From Desulfococcus multivorans (GTDB lineage: Bacteria > Desulfobacterota > Desulfobacteria > Desulfobacterales > Desulfococcaceae), in assembly GCF_001854245.1 (NCBI RefSeq), contig NZ_CP015381.1, positions 2,887,001 to 2,951,000 on the forward strand: DNA of 64,000 bases. Direction: 5' to 3'. Below, piece after piece: positions 44,189-53,065 of the stretch. Position numbers and translations under genes: made by a program. How positions within the stretch are numbered: the stretch's first letter is position 1; the number at the start of each line of letters is the position of its first letter. The notes below the pieces were generated by a model. The model did no database searches and was not told the DNA's origin. It saw only the letters and a program-made list of their open reading frames with translations.

Positions 44189-44220
44189 GACGCTTCGAAA
44201 CCGGCGGGTTTCGAAGCGTC
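44189..44220. repeat. Perfect 14-bp hairpin between the two promoter-like copies
   Basis: GACGCTTCGAAACC and GGTTTCGAAGCGTC pair perfectly around the loop GGCG. A T-rich stretch follows 20 bases later. It may terminate transcripts from array 2 or from the upstream promoter-like copy. The remainder of 43813-44329 has no supported gene. Confidence 0.65.
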
Positions 44221-44256
44221 CTCCACAACACATTTCAACATTTTTTTTGGATTTTC

Positions 44257-44282
44257 TGAAAAAAGTCACCGTGATGCCGTTA
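44257..44282 (+). promoter_or_regulatory. Promoter-like motif, second copy, 47 bases before the TPR gene
   Basis: TGAAAAA (44257-44263), 13 bases, CCGTTA (44277-44282). Distance to the ATG (47 bases) is like that at cas6 (51 bases). Strongest candidate promoter for the adaptation operon. Confidence 0.65.
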
Positions 44283-44329
44283 GGGTATACAGAAACGACA
44301 ATGACAAACCATTCCCGACGGAGGTCTCG

Positions 44330-45673
44330 ATGAACGTGCCGAACAAAGCATCCGAAACAGATGACAGTGTTGTGGTCCATGACGAAAAAACCGGGATTGT
44401 CGAAGACGAATTCCTGCAGGTGAACGATCTGGTGACCGTCAGAAAAGATGCAGCCAAAAAGGCGGCCAAAGGCGTGCTTGCGGAGCTGGAGGTCATGATT
44501 CGTGAAAAGCGTTGGGAGGATGCGATCACTCTTTTCCACCCCATCGAAGAGAAGGTCCCCGAAACGATCGGCAGCGGATGGGATGGATCCATCCGCCGGA
44601 AGATCGCCTTTGCCCTGGGACAGATCAACCGCTTTGACGATGCTATCCGTGAACTGGACGCCTGTATTCAGGCCGACCCCGAAAATTTCTTTCTGCACAA
44701 CTCCTTAGCCTATACAGCGTACAATTCCCTTTACGCGGCGAAGAACAAGGAAATCTTCCTGAGCGGCAAAAATCGACATGAACGCATCGACCTGGCTCAC
44801 CGGCATTTTGCGGCGGCCCAGGCGCTCCGGCCGGACGGCGTGACCAACTTTTATCGCCAGGGCATGTTGTATCGGCAGATCGAACGGAAAACGTCCCAGG
44901 CACTGCCGCTGTTTTTCAAGGCGATTTCGAACTGGGAAAGCCTTTCGCCCGAAGACCGGGAGGCCAGGCACCAGGAACGCAAGAACTACATCAAGGCCCT
45001 TTATCAGGGGGCGTCGGCCGTTCTGGAAAACGGCAGACCCCAGAAGGCCCTGGATCTGCTCAAGCAGTGCCTTGCGGAGGACAACGGCACCGACCACATT
45101 TCCATGACCTTCAAGTATTTCGCTCTGGGAAAGGTCCATTTTAGTATGTGCCGGTTTGGCGAGGCCAGGGACGCGCTTCTGTTTTCATTGAAATGCAGCT
45201 CCTCGGGGCCGGTCGATTTTATTCGGGAACTTCTGGCCCGCACCTATCTCGCACTGGACAATCCAGCCAAAGGCCTTCAGGAAATCGAAAAACTTCCTGA
45301 AAGAATCCGAAGGCCTTATGTTCGCTGGACCGAGTCCGATCTGCGCATCAGCCTCGAGGATTTTGCCGGCGCCAGGGCTGTTCTGCTCAACGCCGTCGAA
45401 CGCGACAACCGCTCCCGCCACAAGACGCTGGTCCGGCTGGCCAGGCTTGAATATCTCCTCGGCGGGTACGACAAGGTCATCGAGCACGGCAAAAGCGCCT
45501 GTGATTTTTTCATCGAGAAATGGGGCCAGGTGTATGCCGAAGGACTGTACTGGCAGATCCTGGGGGCCTATCGGTCCGGCGCTCCGGATAACGCCCGGAC
45601 CCTGATGAGTCAGCTCGAAACGGAGCATCCCGACTACCCTGGGCTCGACAAGCTGAAATCACGCCTGACGTGA
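44330..45673 (+). CDS. TPR-repeat protein of the adaptation operon
   Basis: 447 residues from the ATG with GGAGG five bases upstream; the open frame extends upstream but through promoter-like sequence. It is almost entirely tetratricopeptide-like helices: RWEDAITLFHPIEEKVPET, RFDDAIRELDACIQADPENF, PQKALDLLKQCLAED, RFGEARDALLFSLKC. No enzymatic motif. First gene of TPR-CAPP-cas1-cas2, 23 bases before the primase gene. It is likely a scaffold for the adaptation complex or a link to other locus proteins; the family's exact role is unknown to me. Confidence 0.8.
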   Translation: MNVPNKASETDDSVVVHDEKTGIVEDEFLQVNDLVTVRKDAAKKAAKGVLAELEVMIREKRWEDAITLFHPIEEKVPETIGSGWDGSIRRKIAFALGQINRFDDAIRELDACIQADPENFFLHNSLAYTAYNSLYAAKNKEIFLSGKNRHERIDLAHRHFAAAQALRPDGVTNFYRQGMLYRQIERKTSQALPLFFKAISNWESLSPEDREARHQERKNYIKALYQGASAVLENGRPQKALDLLKQCLAEDNGTDHISMTFKYFALGKVHFSMCRFGEARDALLFSLKCSSSGPVDFIRELLARTYLALDNPAKGLQEIEKLPERIRRPYVRWTESDLRISLEDFAGARAVLLNAVERDNRSRHKTLVRLARLEYLLGGYDKVIEHGKSACDFFIEKWGQVYAEGLYWQILGAYRSGAPDNARTLMSQLETEHPDYPGLDKLKSRLT

Positions 45674-45696
45674 ACGTCTGAAGAAAGGGGACAATC

Positions 45697-47316
45697 TTGA
45701 ACCTTCCCGACCTCAAAAAACAGTCCTCGGATGCCGCCGACTTCCGTCTGATGCTGGCCTCTGTTGAAAAGCGTTTGCTGGCAGGCGAATTGACGGAAAG
45801 CGACCGCTCTTTTCTCGCCAGGTCGGATATCCGGCGGCACCTGAACCCGACTCAGAAAGTCCGATGGGCCGCCCTTGCCCAGATGGCCGGCGAGGTCGAA
45901 ACGGCATTGTCCATCCTCGCCGCCGTAAACCGGGAAACGCCGGACAACGAGGCGGCATGGAAAGCTCGCCTCGAATTGCTCACGGCGTTGGGACGGAATC
46001 AGGAACTGGCCCAAGTCCTGGCGAGCGCGAAAGCGTTTCTTGACGACGGCGTCCTGAAACCGTTTATGGAAGCCGGCGATGAAAAGCGGGTCGAGCAGCC
46101 TGTTTCCGAAGATGCATTGCCGTCCGACGGTCCCTTTGAACGCCTTCGACGCCGGCAGGAACGCATTGAGCGCTACCTTTCCATTTTTTCGGGAAGAAGC
46201 GACGTGTTCGCCCGTCAGTGGGTGGACAGGGCCGCCGGAAAACAGGGATACGTGCCGGTTCGAAGAGGATTGTCGCCCCAGGACGTCGAGGATCACCTGA
46301 AAGGGGGAAAGACCTATGGCGTTTACCTTCTCAAGGAGGACAACACCGTCGCCTTCGGCGCCGTCGATGCCGACCTGAAAAACGAGTTCAGAAAATTGCC
46401 GCTGACCGGGGAAAACCGCCGCCGGATTCACCGGGAGAAGGTTTACATGGTATCCCGTATGAAAGAGCTGGCCAAAGCAGCCGGAACGGAGACCCTGGTG
46501 GAGTTCAGCGGGGGAAAGGGATTTCATTTCTGGTTCTTTTTCAAACCTCCGGCGCCCGCCGATGCGGTCAGGCTTTTTTTGACGGGGTTCCAGGAGACCC
46601 TGGCCGGGGATCTTTCGGCATTCTCACTGGAGGTTTTTCCGAAACAGGACCGTCTGGGCGGAAAGGGGTTGGGCAATCTCATCAAGCTGCCCCTGGGGGT
46701 TCATCGCCTCACGGGAAAGGTTTCCTGTTTTCCGGAATGCGCCGATCGGTCACAGGGTGCCCAGCTCGATTTCCTCTCGCACGTCCGCTTTCTGTCGCCG
46801 GATCAGCTCAAGGAGAGCACCTCTTCACCCGGGAAAGGGCCTCCCCTCATCCACCCGAGATGGAAGGCCTGGGCTGAAACCTACCCGGAGCTTTTCGCGC
46901 TGGAAAGAAAATGCCCACCCCTTGGGCAGGTGATCGCCGCCTGCAGAAACGGCATGCCACCGGCCCAGCGCGAGGAGCGCGTCCTGCTGCAGACCATCGG
47001 GTTTCTGCCCCGGGCCAAACGCCTCCTCCATTACCTGATGGGAAGCGTACCGGATTACAATCCCCATCTGGTGGATTTCAAGCTGAGTCGTCTCAGGGGC
47101 ACACCGATGGGATGTCAGCGGATTCATTCCCTGATGTCGTTTGACGGAGACTTCTGCGAATTCAGCAGGATATCAAAGTACCGGCATCCGCTGCTGCATG
47201 TGGATGGGTGGACCGACGCCTCCTCGGTTGGAAGAGCGGAGAAGGTGGAAAATCTTTCCGGTGCTTTGGAAAATCTCAAGGCGGCTATCGATCAGGTCCT
47301 GATATTCGTGACCTGA
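45697..47316 (+). CDS. CRISPR-associated primase-polymerase (CAPP)
   Basis: 539 residues, starting at TTG with AAAGGGGA upstream. Residues 1-120 are helical. The archaeo-eukaryotic primase core follows: motif I FGAVDADLKN (D224, D226), motif II SGGKGFHFWFF (H277), motif III LEVFPKQ (E312), and GNLIKLPLGVHRLTG. The C-terminal part (390-539) has Cys residues in AACRNGMPP, RGTPMGCQRIHS and FDGDFCEFS, as in PriL-type iron-sulphur domains. CAPP enzymes described from type III loci prime and copy DNA and were linked to spacer acquisition. It lies between the TPR protein and cas1, which supports that role. No reverse transcriptase is present. Confidence 0.85.
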   Translation: MNLPDLKKQSSDAADFRLMLASVEKRLLAGELTESDRSFLARSDIRRHLNPTQKVRWAALAQMAGEVETALSILAAVNRETPDNEAAWKARLELLTALGRNQELAQVLASAKAFLDDGVLKPFMEAGDEKRVEQPVSEDALPSDGPFERLRRRQERIERYLSIFSGRSDVFARQWVDRAAGKQGYVPVRRGLSPQDVEDHLKGGKTYGVYLLKEDNTVAFGAVDADLKNEFRKLPLTGENRRRIHREKVYMVSRMKELAKAAGTETLVEFSGGKGFHFWFFFKPPAPADAVRLFLTGFQETLAGDLSAFSLEVFPKQDRLGGKGLGNLIKLPLGVHRLTGKVSCFPECADRSQGAQLDFLSHVRFLSPDQLKESTSSPGKGPPLIHPRWKAWAETYPELFALERKCPPLGQVIAACRNGMPPAQREERVLLQTIGFLPRAKRLLHYLMGSVPDYNPHLVDFKLSRLRGTPMGCQRIHSLMSFDGDFCEFSRISKYRHPLLHVDGWTDASSVGRAEKVENLSGALENLKAAIDQVLIFVT

Positions 47317-47380
47317 GGGGATATCGATCCGAGCCGGAATATGCCGCGCCGGCGGTATGGGTACAAAGGAGCGTCATGCC

Positions 47381-48427
47381 ATGGAATCCTTGTATGTTAT
47401 CGAGCCGGGATGCTATCTGCGCCGGGAGGGTGCGGTCCTGAATATCTGCAAAGGGAAAGCGGTGGTGGACCGGATTCCGGCGGACGGATTGAAGCGCCTG
47501 ATGCTGGTGGGTTACGTATCTCTCACCGGCGGCGTCCTCGATTTCCTGATCAACCGGCGGGTGGAGACGGTATTTATCACGGCAACCGGGCGTTTCCGGG
47601 CACGGCTGGGGGGCGACGTCCATCGGCACGTTCAGTTGCGCCGCGCCCAATACCTCACATTGAGCGGTGTGGGCGGCCCGCCCGTCGCCGCCGGCATCGT
47701 CTCCGGAAAACTGGAAAACATGGCGCGGTTCCTGATCAGCAGGGGCAGACGGTATGATGACGAGGCCCTGCGCATCGCCTCGGCCCGAATCCGTGCCATT
47801 CGGCATATCTGCGATGAGGGCACCTCCGATCTCGACCGATTGAGAGGCCTGGAGGGCGCCGGCACCCGCATCTATTACGGCGCCTTCGGCGGTCTCATCA
47901 AAAATCCGGACTTCCGCTTCACCGGACGGAACAAGCGCCCCCCGCTGGATCCGGTCAATGCCATGCTCTCGTTCGTTTACACGCTGTTAACCAACGAGGT
48001 GCTCTCCGCGGTCAAGGCCGTCGGCCTCGATCCATACCTGGGCGCGCTCCATGAGATCAGCTACGGCCGCCCCTCCCTGGCCTGCGACCTCGTGGAGGAA
48101 TATCGGTGTCTGCTCGGCGACCGGATGGTTCTCGGATTGGTCAACCGGAAAATGCTGTCGCCCGGGGATTTCATATACCGGAAGAATCCGCCGGACACCT
48201 TCGTTGACGAGCGGGATATGAAGGAAAAACGCCCCGTCGAGATGAAGCCGCCGATCATGAGAACCTTCATCGCGAGCTACGAAGAGATGATGGCCAGGGA
48301 AATTTACTACCCTCCGGACGACTGCCGAACCGCCTACAGGCAACTGATTCATCGCCAGGCCGCAAGGTTTGCCGAGCACCTTCTCGAGGAGGGGAAGCCC
48401 TACAAACCGTTCATCATGGACCATTGA
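47381..48427 (+). CDS. cas1: Cas1 integrase
   Basis: 348 residues from ATG 47381, chosen because AAAGGAG lies nine bases upstream; an ATG at 47357 is possible. The integrase core has E158 (LEGAGTRIYYGAFGG), H224 (LGALHEISYGRPSL) and E239 (CDLVEEYR), all three metal ligands. Conserved PPLDPVNAMLSFVYTLL is present. Integrates new spacers with Cas2. It follows the CAPP gene by 64 bases and is followed by cas2 with no gap. No RT fusion. Confidence 0.95.
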   Translation: MESLYVIEPGCYLRREGAVLNICKGKAVVDRIPADGLKRLMLVGYVSLTGGVLDFLINRRVETVFITATGRFRARLGGDVHRHVQLRRAQYLTLSGVGGPPVAAGIVSGKLENMARFLISRGRRYDDEALRIASARIRAIRHICDEGTSDLDRLRGLEGAGTRIYYGAFGGLIKNPDFRFTGRNKRPPLDPVNAMLSFVYTLLTNEVLSAVKAVGLDPYLGALHEISYGRPSLACDLVEEYRCLLGDRMVLGLVNRKMLSPGDFIYRKNPPDTFVDERDMKEKRPVEMKPPIMRTFIASYEEMMAREIYYPPDDCRTAYRQLIHRQAARFAEHLLEEGKPYKPFIMDH

Positions 48428-48706
48428 ATGTTTTACCTGGTGTGTTTCGACATTGTCGACGACAAGACCCGGCGGCGCGCCGTGAAGATTATAGGCGAAT
48501 ACGGCTGCCGGGTTCAGAAATCCGTTTTCGAGTGCCCCGGTCTCGGGGAGAAACGCTTCCTGACCCTGCGCAACCGTCTCGAGGAGGTGATAGACAACCT
48601 GTGGGACACCGTCCGGTTTTACCGGCTTTGCAGCGCATGTCTGAAGGAGACGGAGTTTGTGGGGATCGGCGAGCCGCCTCGGGACGATTCGGCGAGGATT
48701 GTCTGA
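48428..48706 (+). CDS. cas2: Cas2
   Basis: 92 residues. Ferredoxin-like Cas2: FYLVCFDIVDDKTRRRAVKI with Asp8, RVQKSVFECPG, and the strand VRFYRLC. Its ATG directly follows the cas1 stop. It ends the plus-strand CRISPR region; a hairpin terminator follows. Confidence 0.95.
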   Translation: MFYLVCFDIVDDKTRRRAVKIIGEYGCRVQKSVFECPGLGEKRFLTLRNRLEEVIDNLWDTVRFYRLCSACLKETEFVGIGEPPRDDSARIV

Positions 48707-48733
48707 GGGTTCGGGGCGGGCGGCGCGCCGAAA

Positions 48734-48757
48734 GGGGCGGGAGGTTGGCCCCGCCCC
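48734..48757. terminator. Hairpin between convergent cas2 and degP
   Basis: GGGGCGGG and CCCGCCCC pair around an 8-base loop between two converging genes. It may terminate from both sides; no strong T-run. Confidence 0.6.
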
Positions 48758-48766
48758 GTAAAGAAA

Positions 48767-50209
48767 TTATTTGGTCATGTTGGCGACCACGAAGCCGCCC
48801 CGGGGTCTTTTCATCAGGAACCGGATCGCTTCGCCTTTCTTGATCTTGCTCATCAGGCTCTGGAATTCGGCGATGGAGGACACCGGCTCCCGGTTGATCT
48901 CGATGATGAGATCGCCCTGGCGCACGCCGGCGTTTTCGGCTTTGCCGCCCGAGGCCACATCGGTGACCAGAACGCCTTTGGCATCGCTTTCAAAGCCGAG
49001 CCGCTGGGCTGTTTCGGGGTCGAGGGTTCTGAGTTCGAGGCCCAGGTCTCCGTTGTTCCGGCGGTCCGAGCCCACACGCTGAATCTCGTTGTCCCGTTTG
49101 CCCAGGGTGACCTCCACCGTCTTTTCCTTTCCTTCCCGGATCAGGGTGATGGACGTTTTTTTGCCCACGGGAAGGTTGGCGATCTGGGCCGACAGCTCAC
49201 GGCTCGACTTGACCGGGTTCCCGTCCACCGCGATGACGACGTCGCCGACCTTGATGCCGCCCTTATCCGCCGGATCCCCCTCGTAAATCTGGGAAATCAG
49301 GACGCCGCTCTCCTGGTCGATCTTGTAGTATTCCTTCAGCTCGTCGGTCAGGTCCTGGATGCCGACCCCGAGCCAGCCCCGGGTCACCTCGCCGCTCTTT
49401 TTCAACTGGCCGACGATGTTCATGGCCATGTTGACGGGGATGGCGAAGCCGATCCCCTGGCCGCTGGCGATGATGGCCGTGTTGATGCCGACCACCCGCC
49501 CGTTCATGTCCAGGAGGGGGCCGCCGCTGTTGCCGGGGTTGATGGAGGCGTCGGTCTGAATGAAATCGTCATAGGGGCCTGCGCCGATGACCCGGCCCTT
49601 AGCGCTGACAATCCCGGCGGTGACGGTCTGCTCGAGGCCGAAGGGGCTGCCGATGGCCAACACCCAGTCGCCCACCCGCAGGCTGTCCGAATCCCCGGTC
49701 TCAAGCGCGACGAGATCCTTGTTGGGGGCGATACGGATCAAGGCCAGGTCGGTGTTGGGATCCCGACCGATCACCTCGGCGTCGAACTCCTTTTCATTGG
49801 AGAGGCGAACCTTGATCTCATCCGCGCCCTCGACGACATGGTTGTTGGTCACGATATACCCTTCCGTGTCGATAATGAAGCCGGAGCCGAGGCTCTGCTG
49901 CTTGAAATCGTGGGGACCCTCGTCGGGAAGCTGGGGAAAGAGATCCTTGAACGGGTTGTCCCGGCCGCCGAAGGGGTTGCCGTAAAAATGCCGGAACACC
50001 CGCCCGCCGCCGCTCATGGTTTTGACCGTCCGGATGTTCACGACGGCCGGCCGCACCTTTTCGGCAAGCTTGCTGATGTTCATGGGCACCATGAGGGTGC
50101 CGTCGCTCTCGGCGGCCTCAACGTCCACGGCGATGCCCGTCGTCAGAAAGATTGCCGCGATCCAGAGGGTCAGTATCGAAAGATATCTGTTGTGCCGCAT
50201 CCATTTCAT
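48767..50209 (-). CDS. DegP/HtrA-type periplasmic serine protease
   Basis: 480 residues. Signal sequence or anchor at 1-33, trypsin-like domain with all three catalytic residues (His in VTNNHVVEGA, Asp in NTDLALIRI, Ser in NPGNSGGPLL), then two PDZ domains (RGWLGVGIQD; ASGGKAENAGVRQGD). Quality-control protease and chaperone of the cell envelope. It lies 107 bases after the sensor kinase of the next operon on the same strand, so regulation by that two-component system is likely, as for CpxAR and degP in enterobacteria. Confidence 0.93.
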   Translation of the reverse strand: MKWMRHNRYLSILTLWIAAIFLTTGIAVDVEAAESDGTLMVPMNISKLAEKVRPAVVNIRTVKTMSGGGRVFRHFYGNPFGGRDNPFKDLFPQLPDEGPHDFKQQSLGSGFIIDTEGYIVTNNHVVEGADEIKVRLSNEKEFDAEVIGRDPNTDLALIRIAPNKDLVALETGDSDSLRVGDWVLAIGSPFGLEQTVTAGIVSAKGRVIGAGPYDDFIQTDASINPGNSGGPLLDMNGRVVGINTAIIASGQGIGFAIPVNMAMNIVGQLKKSGEVTRGWLGVGIQDLTDELKEYYKIDQESGVLISQIYEGDPADKGGIKVGDVVIAVDGNPVKSSRELSAQIANLPVGKKTSITLIREGKEKTVEVTLGKRDNEIQRVGSDRRNNGDLGLELRTLDPETAQRLGFESDAKGVLVTDVASGGKAENAGVRQGDLIIEINREPVSSIAEFQSLMSKIKKGEAIRFLMKRPRGGFVVANMTK

Positions 50210-50316
50210 GATGGTTTCCTCCTGATTTTATGTTGAATTGACGATAAAAGGCTTTTAACGGAAAGTATAATACGGCGGAGAGGTTGCCTCAAGATGATGA
50301 GAAGATTACCAAATGG

Positions 50317-51756
50317 TCATGTTTTCCGCCCCGGTTCCTCGCTGACGGAAAGCGCCAGGGAAAAAACGCTGCCGACGCCCGGGGCGCTCTCGACCCGCAC
50401 GTCGCCGCCGTGGGCCGCGGCCACGCTCCTCACCAGGCTCAACCCCAAGCCTGTTCCCGAGAGGCTTCGGCTGGGGTCGCACCGGTAAAACCGTTCGAAG
50501 ATGTGGGGCAGGTCCGAGGCATGGATGCCGATGCCCGTATCCTCGATCACCACCTCCAGCCGGCTGGGATCCAGCCCCACGACGAACACGTCCACGAAGC
50601 CCCCTTCCGGCGTATACTTGACGGCGTTGTCGAGGAGGTTCCCGACGGCCCGCTGGAGAAGGCGCGGATCCCCGATAACGATACACCCCTCGGGCGTCCG
50701 GCGGGTCAGCGTCACGCCCTTGTCCTCGGCGAGGGGCTCGTACAGCTCGCAGGCCCGCCGGACCAGGGCGCCCACGTCCACGGCAGTCCGTTCGATAACC
50801 GCCGCGCGCGCTTCGGTCTTGGAAATCATGAGCATGGTGTTGATCATGTCCAGGAGTCCGTCGCACTCCTCGATCACGCCCGCCGCCATCCCCTGATATT
50901 GCGCTATGGCCCCGGGGTCGTCGCCCGCGGTGGTCAACGTCACCTCGGCCATGCCCCGGATCCGGGTGACGGGGCTCTTCAGGTCATGGGCGATGTTGTC
51001 GCTCATCTCCCGGATGCCGACGACCAGGCCCTCGATACGATCCAGCATTTCATTGAAAGTGACGGCAAGGCGTTCGATCTCGTCCCCCCATCGCTTCACC
51101 GGCACCCGCCGCCCCAGGTCGCCGCCGGTGATCTCCCGGGCGGTTCGGGTGACCTCCCCCACCCCGCTGAGGGCCTTTTTGGCCATGAACCAGCCGATCA
51201 GGATCGACAGCGCCGACAAGGTCACGAGGGTCCCCACGAGGATCTTCCGGGAGGCTTCGATAAACCGGCCGGCGTGCTCCATGGGCTGGCCCAGCTGTAG
51301 AATGACGCCCGGACCGATCACCCGGTACAGGATCCGCACCCGGTATCCCACATTGGGGTCCACAAGGGTGTCGAACACATGCGGCCGGCCTTCGATCAAC
51401 CGGCGGATGGCGTCCCTGGCCACGGCGATGTTCTCCCAGTAGGACATGTTGGACGACGAGAAGGCCGAGCCGTCCATATAGAGCAGCCTGAAAAAGATCT
51501 TGCGCTCTCCGGCCGCCTGGGCCTCCAGAATCATCACCCGCTTGACGGCGTCGATCCCCTTGGCCTTGAAGATGGACTCGAAGGTGCTCACCTGGTTCAG
51601 CAGCTCCTGGTCCGATCGCTCCTCCAGGAGGCGTGTCACCATGAGGTAGGACAGTAGAAAGGCCACGCCCGAGAGGAGAATGACGATGGTCCCGTACCAC
51701 AGGGTCAGCCGGAACGCCAGGGTGCGGGGCCGGCTAATCCAATTCCTTGAGCACAT
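50317..51756 (-). CDS. Sensor histidine kinase (HAMP type)
   Basis: 479 residues. Membrane segments at about 17-40 and 185-205 bracket a periplasmic sensor domain. HAMP follows (TAREITGGDLGRRVPVKRWG), then HisKA with MSDNIAHDLKSPVTRIRGMA and the ATPase domain (GNLLDNAVKYTPEGG, EDTGIGIHASD, GTGLGLSLVRSVA). The ATG overlaps the end of the regulator gene by 23 bases. Similar in layout to CusS/CpxA kinases. The DegP gene downstream suggests envelope stress sensing. Confidence 0.92.
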   Translation of the reverse strand: MCSRNWISRPRTLAFRLTLWYGTIVILLSGVAFLLSYLMVTRLLEERSDQELLNQVSTFESIFKAKGIDAVKRVMILEAQAAGERKIFFRLLYMDGSAFSSSNMSYWENIAVARDAIRRLIEGRPHVFDTLVDPNVGYRVRILYRVIGPGVILQLGQPMEHAGRFIEASRKILVGTLVTLSALSILIGWFMAKKALSGVGEVTRTAREITGGDLGRRVPVKRWGDEIERLAVTFNEMLDRIEGLVVGIREMSDNIAHDLKSPVTRIRGMAEVTLTTAGDDPGAIAQYQGMAAGVIEECDGLLDMINTMLMISKTEARAAVIERTAVDVGALVRRACELYEPLAEDKGVTLTRRTPEGCIVIGDPRLLQRAVGNLLDNAVKYTPEGGFVDVFVVGLDPSRLEVVIEDTGIGIHASDLPHIFERFYRCDPSRSLSGTGLGLSLVRSVAAAHGGDVRVESAPGVGSVFSLALSVSEEPGRKT

Positions 51757-52435
51757 ACCCGACGCCTCTCACCGTGTGGATCAGCTTGCGGTCGAAATCC
51801 TTGTCGACCTTGTCCCTCAGCCGGCAGATGCGGGCCTCCACCACGTTGGTCCTGGGATCGAAATTATAGTCCCACACATGTTCCATGATCATGGTCTTGG
51901 ACACCACCCGGCCGGCGTTTCGCATCAGGTATTCCAGGAGGGAAAATTCGAGAGGCTGGAGCTCGATCTTCTGATCGTCCCGCACCACCCGGCGCGTCAC
52001 CAGGTCGAGGGAGAGGCCGCCCACCACGAGGCGCATGGGTTCCGACACCTCCCCGGCCCGGCGGATCAGGGCTTGAACCCGGGCCAGGAGCTCCGAAAAG
52101 GAGAACGGCTTGGTGAGATAGTCGTCCGCCCCGATCTCGAGCCCCTTGACCCGGTCGTCGATCTCCCCCCGGGCGCTCAGAAAGATCACCGGCGTGCGGA
52201 CCTTTTCCCGGCGCATCGTCTCCACGATGGAAAGCCCGCTCCGCCCGGGCAGCATGATGTCGATGACGGCGGCGTCGTAAGGTTCGGAAAGCGCCAGGTG
52301 CAGCCCCTCCTCCCCGTCGGCGGCATGATCGACGGCATATCCGGCCGCCTTCAACCCTTTCACGATGAAGTCGGCGATCTTCCGGTCGTCCTCCACCAGC
52401 AGAATTCTCATAGCGTATCCTCGACGGCTCCGCAA
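51734..52435 (-). CDS. OmpR-family response regulator
   Basis: 233 residues; partner of the kinase that follows. Starting perhaps at MRILLVEDD (nine residues in), the receiver domain has the phospho-acceptor Asp in AAVIDIMLPGRSG, Thr/Ser in VIFLSARGE and Lys in DDYLTKPFS. The winged-helix domain (about 135-230) ends RGVGYVLKELD. First gene of the regulator-kinase-degP operon. Confidence 0.92.
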   Translation of the reverse strand: MRSRRGYAMRILLVEDDRKIADFIVKGLKAAGYAVDHAADGEEGLHLALSEPYDAAVIDIMLPGRSGLSIVETMRREKVRTPVIFLSARGEIDDRVKGLEIGADDYLTKPFSFSELLARVQALIRRAGEVSEPMRLVVGGLSLDLVTRRVVRDDQKIELQPLEFSLLEYLMRNAGRVVSKTMIMEHVWDYNFDPRTNVVEARICRLRDKVDKDFDRKLIHTVRGVGYVLKELD

Positions 52436-52469
52436 AAAGTCCTTTCACCGTAATGCGGGAAACCGATTG

Positions 52470-52618
52470 AAAATCAATTTATGACTCAGCTTTCGACTTT
52501 CATAGGCAGGTGCCTCTATCCGGTTATCGTCATGAAATTCAACTTTCGGCTTTCATGATGGTAACCGGATAGAGGTGCCGGCCTATGAAAGTCGAAAGCT
52601 GAGTCATAAATTGATTTT
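52470..52618. repeat. Long inverted repeat made of two copies of the dispersed element
   Basis: The left 38 bases (52470-52507) are the exact reverse complement of 52581-52618, and pairing continues inward with few mismatches around ATCCGGTTATCGTCATG. The centre is about 20 bases. Each arm is a copy of the element at 211-290. It sits between the divergent regulator gene (minus) and B12-binding gene (plus). Confidence 0.9.
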
Positions 52619-52711
52619 AGTGCCGCTTAAGCGCCGCGGAGGGTCAGCGGCCCGGACTGTTTGAGCGCAGCGAGTTTCCGGGCCGCCCGGAGCAAGCTTT
52701 AGCGGCACTTG
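52619..52711. repeat. Nested GC-rich inverted repeat
   Basis: Outer arms AGTGCCGCTTAAGC and GCTTTAGCGGCACT, inner arms GCGGCCCGGA and TCCGGGCCGC around TGTTTGAGCGCAGCGAGTT. REP-like, directly beside the previous inverted repeat. Type of element not known to me. Confidence 0.75.
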
Positions 52712-52740
52712 AACGAAACCGCGTGGGGCGCGGGCCGTAT

Positions 52741-52800
52741 CCTCCCGGCACCGGCCTATGAAAGTCGAAAGCTGAGATGAAAGTCGAAAGTTGAATTTAT
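52741..52800. repeat. Dispersed element, partial copy with a tandem tail
   Basis: CCTCCCGGCACCGGCCTATG followed by two copies of ATGAAAGTCGAAAG, matching the arms of 52470-52618. The stretch 52801-53065 holds no clear gene. Confidence 0.7.
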
Positions 52801-53065
52801 GACAAATGCATCATCCCTGACGTTTCGGAAGGGTTCGGCTGTTGGCGTCCCCCCGGTCGGCAGCCTGGATGCCTTCTTGCCGGCCGTTCCAGGTTACCCC
52901 ATATGAAACGGATGGAAAAGGGATAAAATCCCGTCTTGTCCGGCAGGCGGCACAAAATCCTTGAATCCGGGGTCCAAAGCCTTTAAGATGTCCCGCGATA
53001 CCCGGGAGGGGCCGTATCCCGAACATCCCCTCCCCTTCAGCCGTGCCGTATATCGAGGTAACCTC

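Noticed and set aside
47381-48706. A second CRISPR type (I or II) sharing the adaptation genes
   Set aside because: No cas3, cas9, cas8 or other signature gene is present; all interference genes are type III-B.
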